Assembly (NCBI RefSeq): GCF_028551255.1
Contig: NZ_CP117029.1
Location: forward strand, 2,852,001-2,916,000
Direction: 5' to 3'
Length of the DNA stretch: 64,000 bases
From: Vibrio tubiashii
Lineage (GTDB): Bacteria; Pseudomonadota; Gammaproteobacteria; Enterobacterales; Vibrionaceae
Within the stretch, counting starts at the first letter, position 1, and the number at the start of each line of letters is the position of its first letter. Below the pieces are notes generated by a model, which ran no database searches, was not told where the DNA came from, and saw only the letters and a list, made by a program, of their open reading frames with translations. The translations under genes and the position numbers were made by a program. Shown piece after piece: positions 56,940-64,000 of the stretch.

Positions 56940-58352
56940 TTATTCGTCATCCATATCAAACGCAGGACCTGCGTAGTTATCAAAGCGTGACCATTGGCCT
57001 TGGAAAGTTAAGCGAACCGAACCAATAGGACCGTTACGTTGCTTACCAAGAATAATCTCTGCCGTGCCTTTCATTGAACTATCTGGGTTATATACCTCGT
57101 CACGATAGATAAACATGATCAAGTCGGCATCCTGCTCGATAGAGCCTGATTCACGAAGGTCCGAGTTAACCGGGCGTTTGTCAGCACGTTGCTCTAGGGA
57201 ACGGTTCAACTGCGAAAGTGCCACTACAGGGACATTCAATTCTTTTGCTAGCGCTTTAAGTGAGCGAGAAATCTCGGCGATTTCCAAGGTACGGTTATCA
57301 GATAGAGCAGGTACACGCATGAGCTGAAGGTAGTCGACCATGATCATTGATAGGCCACCATGATCACGTGCAATACGGCGAGCACGAGAGCGCACTTCCG
57401 TTGGCGTTAGGCCCGAGCTGTCATCGATGTACATGTTCTTCTTCTCCATCAGGATACCCATGGTAGAAGAGATACGCGCCCAATCCTCGTCATCAAGTTG
57501 ACCGGTACGAATCTTGGTTTGGTCAACGCGAGAAAGCGATGCCAGCATACGCATCATGATCTGTTCCGCAGGCATCTCCAGCGAGAAAATCAGCACGGGC
57601 TTTTCTTGCACCATGGCCGCGTTTTCACACAAGTTCATCGCAAAAGTGGTTTTACCCATAGATGGACGCGCGGCAACAATCACTAAGTCAGAACCTTGCA
57701 GACCAGCAGTCTTCTTGTTGAGGTCAGTAAAACCTGTATCAACACCTGTTACCCCATCTTGTGGCGTTTTGTATAGCAGTTCGATACGTTCGAGGGTTTT
57801 TTCAAGAATATTATCGACGTTTTGCGGGCCTTCGTTCTCGTTAGTTCGAGACTCAGCAATAGCGAAGACTTTACTTTCAGCAAGATCAAGTAAGTCTTCA
57901 GAACCACGCCCTTGAGGGTCATAACCGGCATCCGCAATTTCGTTGGCCACACCAATCAGATCGCGAACCAAAGCACGCTCGGCAACAATCTCAGCATAAG
58001 CATTGATATTCGCCGCACTTGGCGTGTTTTTAACTAGGTCAGCAAGGTAAGCAAAACCACCTACGTCTTCAAGCTGCTCGCGCAGTTCGAGAAACTCTGA
58101 AAGGGTAATCAGGTCGAGCGGTTTGTTGTCTTCAAGAATCGCTTTCACGCCCTCAAAGATTAGGCGATGCGGACGACTATAGAAATCTTTTGCAACGACA
58201 CGTTCTGCTACAGTATCCCAACGCTCATTATCTAGAAGAAGGCCGCCAATGACAGACTGCTCTGCTTCTAACGAATGGGGAGGAACTTTTATCGCATCAA
58301 CTTGTGCATCGTTAAACTTTTTGTTTCGATTATCTACTTTCGCTTCGGCCAT
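56940..58352 (-). CDS. dnaB: Replicative DNA helicase DnaB
   Basis: 470 residues from the ATG at 58352 (MAEAKVDNRNKKF); the longer frame adds five residues. N-terminal DnaB domain (VPPHSLEAEQSVIGGLLLDN) and a RecA-type core with Walker A ARPSMGKTTFAMN near 233, Walker B MIMVDYLQLM near 335, and SQLNRSLEQRADKRPVNSDLRESGSIEQDAD near 375-405. No intein is present. It unwinds DNA at the replication fork as a hexamer. Confidence 0.98.
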   Translation of the reverse strand: MAEAKVDNRNKKFNDAQVDAIKVPPHSLEAEQSVIGGLLLDNERWDTVAERVVAKDFYSRPHRLIFEGVKAILEDNKPLDLITLSEFLELREQLEDVGGFAYLADLVKNTPSAANINAYAEIVAERALVRDLIGVANEIADAGYDPQGRGSEDLLDLAESKVFAIAESRTNENEGPQNVDNILEKTLERIELLYKTPQDGVTGVDTGFTDLNKKTAGLQGSDLVIVAARPSMGKTTFAMNLCENAAMVQEKPVLIFSLEMPAEQIMMRMLASLSRVDQTKIRTGQLDDEDWARISSTMGILMEKKNMYIDDSSGLTPTEVRSRARRIARDHGGLSMIMVDYLQLMRVPALSDNRTLEIAEISRSLKALAKELNVPVVALSQLNRSLEQRADKRPVNSDLRESGSIEQDADLIMFIYRDEVYNPDSSMKGTAEIILGKQRNGPIGSVRLTFQGQWSRFDNYAGPAFDMDDE

Positions 58353-58525
58353 GGGTCTGCTCAACAACTTGCTATAGATCGCTAATTATAACGAGAATGA
58401 AGCACTTGTCTGTACTTATGCATTACTTTGTCGAGTTCTAATGTAGAATTAACCTCTTGTTGACGGGATTCAATCAATTTGAATCTACTATTGCGTCGTT
58501 GGTTTCATCAATATAGAGGTAGTGA

Positions 58526-59290
58526 GTGTCTAAATTTTGGCTAATGAGTGCAGGTCTAATGAGCTCTATGCTCGCCTATGCCGATGATGAAGGACATAAC
58601 AACACGGATATTGAACTTCCTTCCCCTTGGAGCTCTGAAGTTGAATTTGGCTACCAGTCACACAGTGGAAACTCAGACTCTCGCTCGCTCAATTCTCGCC
58701 TCAGTGCTGAATATGTCAAAGGTCGCCACCGGACTAACGGTGAGTGGAAGTACTATCTTTTATACAAAGATGGTGAAGAGGATAAGCGCCAATCAAGCTA
58801 CAGTGCACAAAGCGACTATAAGTTGGGCCCTAAGTCCTACCTCTATGGCAGTTTCAAAGGTGTTGACTCGCGCTACAGCGCTTACTTTAAGGATTACACT
58901 TTATCTGGTGGTTTGGGTTATCAATTTGCCAACACGGAAACCTTCTTACTGGAGTTCGAATTTGGTCCCGGTTTTCGCTATCAAGAGCCCAACAAAGATG
59001 AGATAGACGATGACGACATCATCTTCCCGGATATCGTTCAGGAAGGGATATTTCGTGGCAATCTCAATACAAAATGGCAAGCGTTAGACAACCTAGCGGT
59101 GACTGCATCCGTGACTGTCGTTTCAGGGCGAAGTAATACCCGAACAGATACGGACTTAAGTATCTCTAATGACATTACAGAAACTATTGCTCTTAAATTA
59201 GCCTACTCGCGTCAATACCACGATAAAGTCCCAGAAGGGCTGTTTAAAGCAGACAGCATGTTTTCAGTCAATCTGCTGTTTGCCTTCTAA
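58526..59290 (+). CDS. DUF481 family outer-membrane protein (YdiY-like)
   Basis: 254 residues starting with GTG at 58526, 6 bases after GAGG. A signal peptide (about 1-19, ending AYA) precedes an acidic linker and repeating beta-strand sequence (VEFGYQSHSGNSDSRSLNSR is the usual DUF481 opening), ending in FAF with a terminal Phe. The residues DEIDDDDI near 155 may bind cations. Role unknown. Confidence 0.85.
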   Translation: MSKFWLMSAGLMSSMLAYADDEGHNNTDIELPSPWSSEVEFGYQSHSGNSDSRSLNSRLSAEYVKGRHRTNGEWKYYLLYKDGEEDKRQSSYSAQSDYKLGPKSYLYGSFKGVDSRYSAYFKDYTLSGGLGYQFANTETFLLEFEFGPGFRYQEPNKDEIDDDDIIFPDIVQEGIFRGNLNTKWQALDNLAVTASVTVVSGRSNTRTDTDLSISNDITETIALKLAYSRQYHDKVPEGLFKADSMFSVNLLFAF

Positions 59291-59326
59291 CCTCAAAGAC
59301 CCTGACTTTCCTATCCTACAGATATA

Positions 59327-59356
59327 AAAAAAGCACCTCTAAGAGGTGCTTTTAAA
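59327..59356. terminator. Bidirectional terminator between the DUF481 gene and rplI
   Basis: AAAAGCACCTCT and AGAGGTGCTTTT pair as a 12-bp stem with a very short formal loop, flanked by A and T runs, between convergent genes. Confidence 0.9.
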
Positions 59357-59374
59357 ATACGTCTTGATACTGAA

Positions 59375-59827
59375 TTACTCAGCAGCAACAACTTGTAGGT
59401 TAACTGACGCGAAAACTTCAGAGTGAAGTTGAACGCTGATCTCGAACTCACCGATGTTACGTAGTGCGCCTTCAGGAAGACGAACTTCGCTCTTAACCAC
59501 TTCAACGCCAGCTGCAGTGATTGCATCAGCGATGTCGCGAGTACCGATAGAACCGAATAGTTTACCTTCGTCACCAGCTTTAGACGCTAGAACAACAGCT
59601 TCAAGAGCGTTGATCTTTTCAGCGCGTGCTTCTGCAGCAGCTAGTTGCTCAGCAGCTTTAGCTTCTAGTTCAGCACGACGTGCTTCGAACATTTCAACGT
59701 TAGCTTTAGTAGCCATAACTGCTTTACCTTGAGGGATAAGGAAGTTACGAGCGTAGCCAGATTTAACGTTTACAGTTTCGCCTAGAGCACCTAGTTTACC
59801 GATTTTATCAAGTAGAATAACTTGCAT
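59375..59827 (-). CDS. rplI: 50S ribosomal protein L9
   Basis: 150 residues. The N-domain [22 protein letters not shown] and [13 protein letters not shown] are diagnostic, with a connecting helix (about 40-75) and a C-terminal RNA-binding domain ([14 protein letters not shown]). Last gene of rpsF-priB-rpsR-rplI. Confidence 0.98.
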   Translation of the reverse strand: MQVILLDKIGKLGALGETVNVKSGYARNFLIPQGKAVMATKANVEMFEARRAELEAKAAEQLAAAEARAEKINALEAVVLASKAGDEGKLFGSIGTRDIADAITAAGVEVVKSEVRLPEGALRNIGEFEISVQLHSEVFASVNLQVVAAE

Positions 59828-59857
59828 TGTTTAATTCCTCTTTATAAAACGAACCGA

Positions 59858-60088
<231 letters not shown>

Positions 60089-60101
60089 CTATCTCCTGAT
60101 C

Positions 60102-60404
60102 TTAAATTTGAGTAATGTTGTCGGCATGAAGCACTAATTTACCAACGCCATTTCGGCCGGTTTGATAAGTGACAAAGCCACCTACCTTAATGCTACTGCC
60201 TTGTACTAAATTCTGAGTTAATGCTTGTGACCTTTGCCCGCTAACAACAACCGGCATACGACAATAAACTTGTCTCGGTAAGTCAGCTTCGATAACAGTA
60301 GAGCGATGCTCTAGCCAAAATCGACAGTGTTCTATGCCACCTGGGCTTTTACTACGAATGGGCGGCTTGGCAATGGTGCCAGAGAGCTCCATTCGATTGG
60401 TCAT
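60102..60404 (-). CDS. priB: Primosomal replication protein PriB
   Basis: 100 residues with one OB fold: MTNRMELSGTIAKPPIRSKSPGG at the start, HCRFWLEHRSTVIEADLPRQVYCRMPVVVSG in the middle. It binds ssDNA and PriA for replication restart. It lies between rpsF and rpsR, as in E. coli. Confidence 0.96.
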   Translation of the reverse strand: MTNRMELSGTIAKPPIRSKSPGGIEHCRFWLEHRSTVIEADLPRQVYCRMPVVVSGQRSQALTQNLVQGSSIKVGGFVTYQTGRNGVGKLVLHADNITQI

Positions 60405-60412
60405 AAGATTGA

Positions 60413-60793
60413 TTACTCAGCAGCTGCTTCTGGCTTAGCTTCAGCACGCTCTTCGCGACGAGGAGCACGCTCTTCTTTCTGCTTAAGCATGATAGATTGC
60501 TCAGTGATAGCCGCTTTAGTACGCATGATCATGTTACGTAGAACTGCATCGTTGAAACGGAAAGCAGTTTCTAGCTCATCGATTACAGCTTGGTCAGCTT
60601 CAACGTTCATTAGAACGTAGTGAGCTTTGTGAAGCTTGTTGATTGGGTAAGCCAGTTGACGACGGCCCCAGTCTTCTAGACGGTGGATTTTACCGCCAGC
60701 TTCAGTGATTGAACCAGTGTAACGCTCGATCATGCCAGCAACTTGCTCGCTTTGATCTGGGTGCACCATGAATACGATTTCGTAATGACGCAT
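60413..60793 (-). CDS. rpsF: 30S ribosomal protein S6
   Basis: 126 residues: [22 protein letters not shown] and [24 protein letters not shown] are diagnostic, and the Glu/Arg/Ala-rich tail (from about 100) may receive extra glutamates by RimK. First gene of the operon; a leader hairpin lies just upstream. Confidence 0.98.
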   Translation of the reverse strand: MRHYEIVFMVHPDQSEQVAGMIERYTGSITEAGGKIHRLEDWGRRQLAYPINKLHKAHYVLMNVEADQAVIDELETAFRFNDAVLRNMIMRTKAAITEQSIMLKQKEERAPRREERAEAKPEAAAE

Positions 60794-60817
60794 TGGTTGC
60801 TCCTTACGGATTATTCA

Positions 60818-60851
60818 GCTTCCACAAATGGCCCGGTCGTCCAGAGGAAGC
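60818..60851 (-). promoter_or_regulatory. Possible S6:S18 leader hairpin before rpsF
   Basis: On the minus strand, GCTTCC and GGAAGC enclose TGG..CCA and a bulged CCG, 25 bases before the rpsF ATG. Many rpsF leaders hold a stem with a CCG bulge bound by the S6:S18 complex for feedback. The match is structural and by eye. Confidence 0.45.
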
Positions 60852-61190
60852 AAGGAACTAAAGAAAATTGACCGAGTTTTAAGGAGCACGAATAGTACAG
60901 AAAGAAAGCAGTTTAAGCAAGAGAAAAAGAAGGTCGCGAGTTTAACTCACCAATCTCAACAGCTTAGCCTAACTAGCCAATGTCAAATCAACGCCTCAAG
61001 AACCGAGATGACTCAACCTGACAACCATTAAGATAAAGTACCTATCTAGATAAAAGTATCATTAGTTCTTTTATCTACTAACCAATTGGCATAAATTTGA
61101 CACCAAACCACCTTCACTTTTCATCACTAATATGGATAATGGCGACAAATTTCATTTGGTATGACTTCTTACCTATTGGTGATAATAATG
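60852..61190. other. Intergenic region between rpsF and eptA, no gene seen
   Basis: Divergent promoters should lie here. The minus strand has TACTAT near 60889 as a possible -10 for rpsF. An A/T-rich stretch with the palindrome TATCTAGATA near 61042-61051 lies before eptA. A 67-codon frame from 60828 looks like chance. Confidence 0.5.
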
Positions 61191-62819
61191 AAGATACGCA
61201 TGAACAGTGTTACCTACACTCTAGTAATCGCCCTATTTTTTACTCTGTTCCAAAACATTGCACTTTGGGAAAGAGTCAATTCAATCTTTGCCACTATGCC
61301 CGAGGCCTCATGGGGGCTAAAGCTCACACTGCCAATTGTTGTCTTGGCGATCATGAATGTCCTCTTTACTCTACTGACCTGGCCTTTGATCCATCGCCTT
61401 ATCGTTAGCGTCATTATACTTATCTCCGCTGCTGCCACTTACGCGATGCATCAGTACGGGATCGTACTCAGCTATGGGATGATTGTCAGTGTTATAGAAA
61501 CAGACACTCATGAAGCAACCAGTTACCTTTCTATGTCAGCCTTCATTTGGTACTTCGCTCTCGCGATCTTACCGCTACTGCTGCTTAGCCGAGTTAAGGT
61601 TGAATTCCGCCACATAGGAAAAGAGCTACTGCTAAAATTCGCAAGCTTAATGGTATCTGTTTTAATTGTTGCTTGTATCGCTTCGGTCTACTTTAAAGAC
61701 TATGCATCGCTGCTACGCAACAACAGCGAGCTTGGATCGGCTTTAAACCCAACCAACTATATAACAGCCACAGCGCGCGTTGTGAACAAGCGCTGGTACG
61801 AAGCAAATCTACCTTATGTTCAAATAGGCACTGACGCTGTAAACCGCAACCAAGATAATCCGCGCAAAAACCTAGTCGTGTTAGTGATCGGAGAGACCTC
61901 CCGTGCAGAAAACTCCTCTTTTAATGGCTATGAAAAAGAAACCAATGCGTTTTTAGCCAAGCAAGAAGGTGTGATCAATTACCCTAACGTCACCTCTTGC
62001 GGTACCTGCACTGCGGTATCTGTGCCATGCATGTTCTCGAACATGACCAAATCCTCTTACAACGCTTCTAAAGCACGCCGACAAGATAGTGTCGTTGATA
62101 TCCTCGATCATGCGGGTGTCGACGTGTTATGGAAGAACAACAATAGTGGTTGTAAAGGTACGTGCGACCGTATTACTTATATTAATGGCCACGAACAAGT
62201 AAAAGTGCAAGAGAAGTATTGTCAGTGGGGAACTTGCTTTGACGGGATTCTGCTTGAAGGGTTAGATGAGCACATTAACTCACTGGATACCGACGGAGTT
62301 ATTGTCCTGCACCTACTTGGTAGTCACGGGCCAACCTACTATAAGCGCTACCCTGAAGAATTTAGAAAGTTTACTCCAACCTGTGATACGGCGGACATCC
62401 AAAATTGTAGCCTAGAAGAGTTGATGAACACATATGACAACTCTCTGCTTTACACCGATTACCTACTTAGCCAGTTAATCGACAAGCTAAAATCACATGA
62501 CGACAAGTTCAACACTGCGATGCTGTACGTCTCTGACCACGGTGAGTCTTTAGGTGAGAATGGTGTCTATCTCCATGGTATGCCGGCATCTATTGCACCC
62601 AAACATCAAACTCATGTTCCTATGATTACCTGGATGTCAGACAAATTTGTCACTAAACACCAGCTTGATGAACAATGTATGCAGAAAGTATCGAATGAAA
62701 AGCTATCTCATGATAACTTCTTCCACTCTGTATTGGGCTTGATGGATATTACGACCAGCGAGTACAACGCAGAGCTTGATATATTTGCCACTTGTTTAAC
62801 CCAAGGAGAAAACCAATGA
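61191..62819 (+). CDS. eptA: Lipid A phosphoethanolamine transferase EptA family
   Basis: 542 residues from the ATG at 61191; starts at 61161 and 61200 are also possible, none with a strong ribosome site. Four or five membrane helices cover about residues 5-165, then a periplasmic sulfatase-fold domain. The catalytic Thr236 is in VIGETSRAENSSFNGY, with metal ligands in SDHGESLGENG near 445 and H in LLGSHGPTYY, and paired Cys for disulfides. It moves phosphoethanolamine from phosphatidylethanolamine to lipid A. It overlaps dgkA (ATGA), a pairing known in Vibrio. Confidence 0.93.
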   Translation, partial: KIRMNSVTYTLVIALFFTLFQNIALWERVNSIFATMPEASWGLKLTLPIVVLAIMNVLFTLLTWPLIHRLIVSVIILISAAATYAMHQYGIVLSYGMIVSVIETDTHEATSYLSMSAFIWYFALAILPLLLLSRVKVEFRHIGKELLLKFASLMVSVLIVACIASVYFKDYASLLRNNSELGSALNPTNYITATARVVNKRWYEANLPYVQIGTDAVNRNQDNPRKNLVVLVIGETSRAENSSFNGYEKETNAFLAKQEGVINYPNVTSCGTCTAVSVPCMFSNMTKSSYNASKARRQDSVVDILDHAGVDVLWKNNNSGCKGTCDRITYINGHEQVKVQEKYCQWGTCFDGILLEGLDEHINSLDTDGVIVLHLLGSHGPTYYKRYPEEFRKFTPTCDTADIQNCSLEELMNTYDNSLLYTDYLLSQLIDKLKSHDDKFNTAMLYVSDHGESLGENGVYLHGMPASIAPKHQTHVPMITWMSDKFVTKHQLDEQCMQKVSNEKLSHDNFFHSVLGLMDITTSEYNAELDIFATCLTQGENQ

Positions 62820-63175
62820 AGCCAGGTGCAACCGGTATCAAACGAATTATTGACGCTACTGGTTACTCAATAAAAGGGTTAACGGCAGCATGGCGTTACG
62901 AAGCTGCATTTCGCCAAGAGGTGATATTGCTGATCATCATGGCAACGGCGACCTTTTTCCTGCCTGTGACAAAACTTGAACAAGTGGTCATGATCGCAAC
63001 GCTGTTTATTGTGGTTTTGGTTGAATTGCTTAACTCGGCGATAGAAGCGGTTGTTGACCGCGTAGGCTCTGAGTATCACGAGCTCAGCGGACGCGCGAAG
63101 GATATCGGCTCTGCTGCTGTATTTGTTGCTCTCTCTTTGGTGGTAGTCACTTGGGGTCTGATATTATTTGGCTAA
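62816..63175 (+). CDS. dgkA: Diacylglycerol kinase DgkA
   Basis: 119 residues from the ATG at 62816, overlapping the eptA stop, after AAGGAG. RYEAAFRQEV (Glu28 region) and the active-site VELLNSAIEAVVDR are intact, with three membrane helices. It turns diacylglycerol into phosphatidic acid. EptA produces diacylglycerol, so the overlap makes biochemical sense. Confidence 0.96.
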   Translation: MKPGATGIKRIIDATGYSIKGLTAAWRYEAAFRQEVILLIIMATATFFLPVTKLEQVVMIATLFIVVLVELLNSAIEAVVDRVGSEYHELSGRAKDIGSAAVFVALSLVVVTWGLILFG

Positions 63176-63208
63176 CCAAAGTATAAAATCCCTGACTAAA
63201 TGAAGTGA

Positions 63209-63246
63209 CCCCCAATAGTTGGACAGCAACTATTGGGGATCTTTTT
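63209..63246. terminator. Terminator between dgkA and bfr with IS3-like sequence
   Basis: CCCCAATAGTTG and CAACTATTGGGG form a perfect 12-bp stem around GACAG, then ATCTTTTT. The preceding TGAAGTGACCCCCAATAGTT resembles the terminal repeat of IS150-group IS3 elements, so the hairpin may derive from one. Confidence 0.85.
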
Positions 63247-63264
63247 ATCTCTGCAAAGATGTAA

Positions 63265-63747
63265 TCAATCTTCATCCTCATCGACATATTGCGCTTGTAG
63301 GTAGTTCTGAATACCTGTCATATCAATCAAGCCAAGTTGTGTCTCAAGCCAATCAACATGCTCTTCTTCGTCTTCTAGGATATCTTGGAACAGATCGCGA
63401 GAGACGTAATCGTGAATGTCTTCCGCATAAGCAATAGCGTTTTTCAGATCTGGAATTGCTGCCATCTCTAGTTTTAAATCGCACTCAAGCATCTCTTTGG
63501 CATCTTCACCAATCATCAGCTTCCCGAGATCTTGCATATTCGGTAGCCCTTCAAGGAACAGAATTCGTTCGATCAAATGATCCGCATGTTTCATTTCATC
63601 AATTGATTCGTGATATTCCTTGTCAGCTAAATGCTTAAGACCCCAGTCTTTATACATTCGTGCGTGGAGAAAGTATTGGTTGATAGCGATGAGCTCATTA
63701 CCGAGCACTTTATTGAGATGTTGGATTATGATTGGATCGCCTTTCAT
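63265..63747 (-). CDS. bfr: Bacterioferritin
   Basis: 160 residues. Ferroxidase ligands are all present (Glu18, Glu51, His54, Glu94, Glu127, His130) and Met52 is the haem ligand of the dimer. An acidic tail (VDEDED) is typical. It stores iron in a 24-mer. It follows the bfd-like gene after 73 bases. An in-frame-shifted ATG TCA TGA precedes the start. Confidence 0.97.
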   Translation of the reverse strand: MKGDPIIIQHLNKVLGNELIAINQYFLHARMYKDWGLKHLADKEYHESIDEMKHADHLIERILFLEGLPNMQDLGKLMIGEDAKEMLECDLKLEMAAIPDLKNAIAYAEDIHDYVSRDLFQDILEDEEEHVDWLETQLGLIDMTGIQNYLQAQYVDEDED

Positions 63748-63820
63748 GACATAAGCCCTCCTCTTTGGCTCTTATAAATCTAGTTCCAAATGAGAAGGTG
63801 TCAAAAAGCTCAGCGATAAA

Positions 63821-64000
63821 TTAGCTGGCTTGTTTCACTTGTAAGTACGCTGTTTCGGCTAAAATTTCTTTGGTCATCTTAATGCACTTACCACATTGGC
63901 TACCCAATGCCGTACATTTTTTAATTCCTTTGATATCAGTTACGCCTTCATCAATCGCTAACTTCCTAATTTTCTTGTCTGAAATCCCATGACAAAGACA
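63821..64000 (-). CDS. bfd: Bacterioferritin-associated ferredoxin, C-terminal part (runs off window)
   Basis: 60 codons (with TAA at 63821) are visible; the start is beyond the window. The frame reads CLCHGISDKKIRKLAIDEG, then KCTALGSQCGKC, matching the CxC and CxxxxxxCxxC-type [2Fe-2S] pattern of Bfd. It supplies electrons to release iron from bacterioferritin. It precedes bfr, as is usual. Confidence 0.92.
   Translation of the reverse strand, partial: CLCHGISDKKIRKLAIDEGVTDIKGIKKCTALGSQCGKCIKMTKEILAETAYLQVKQAS

Noticed and set aside
60828..61031. 67-codon plus-strand frame upstream of eptA
   Set aside because: It overlaps the rpsF leader hairpin, is Ser/Lys/Gln-rich without motifs, and no ribosome site is seen.

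Overview
The window is a piece of a Vibrio chromosome. I conclude this from a complete MSHA type IV pilus locus, the ssb / qstR-like / galU / uvrA / pglL / lysC gene order familiar from Vibrio cholerae, a Zur-controlled zinc operon of Vibrio type, and protein sequences that are gammaproteobacterial throughout. I cannot name the species. No rRNA, tRNA, complete insertion sequence, prophage or CRISPR array was seen; this is mostly core genome with repeat-rich intergenic patches.

Layout. 1-15135 (minus): MSHA pilus genes, read right to left as mshH, I, J, K, L, M, N, E, G, F, then B, A, C, D, O, P and the first 63 codons of mshQ, which runs off the left edge. 15300-22570: ssb (minus), then qstR-like regulator, galU, uvrA (with a LexA box) and an O-oligosaccharyltransferase (plus). 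22635-27830: class V aminotransferase, a lysine riboswitch and lysC, pmbA and yjgA/darP. 28037-33650 (minus): thiQ-thiP-thiB behind a TPP riboswitch, then ubiX and mpl. 33956-43065: fbp, a DUF2799 lipoprotein, ytfP, tamB, tamA, msrA, ytfK and ytfJ, an arrangement that recalls the E. coli ytf/fbp/mpl region. 43143-46790 (plus): a five-gene zinc system (DUF2607, His-rich DUF2796/ZrgA, ABC ATPase, FtsX-like permease, DUF3299) behind a 25-bp perfect palindrome matching the Zur box. 46791-50853: a candidate 34-residue membrane protein, a TIGR03899-type gene, a repeat island, pgi and yjbQ. 50912-54604: azlD and a frameshifted azlC, divergent from ridA, an L-cysteine desulfidase-like gene and a YheO/DauR-like regulator. 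54673-58352 (minus): POTRA-less Omp85 barrel, alr, dnaB. 58526-60793: DUF481 outer-membrane protein (plus) and rpsF-priB-rpsR-rplI (minus). 61191-64000: eptA-dgkA (plus), bfr and a partial bfd (minus).

How genes work together. The msh genes build a pilus whose motor, MshE, carries two c-di-GMP-binding motifs. The Tam pair TamA/TamB exports or assembles envelope components. EptA makes diacylglycerol as a by-product and DgkA phosphorylates it. ThiBPQ imports thiamine under TPP control. The RidA/desulfidase pair fits removal of cysteine and of the 2-aminoacrylate intermediate, with a near-consensus FNR site upstream.

The least explained material is intergenic: three arrays of an 8-bp unit (GCTGGAGA), a dispersed GGACGAAGTCC-containing repeat at four places, two ERIC-like palindromes (one supplying the 3' end of ubiX), a MITE-like element, and a candidate small membrane protein. 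All calls come from reading the sequence; no database search was possible.
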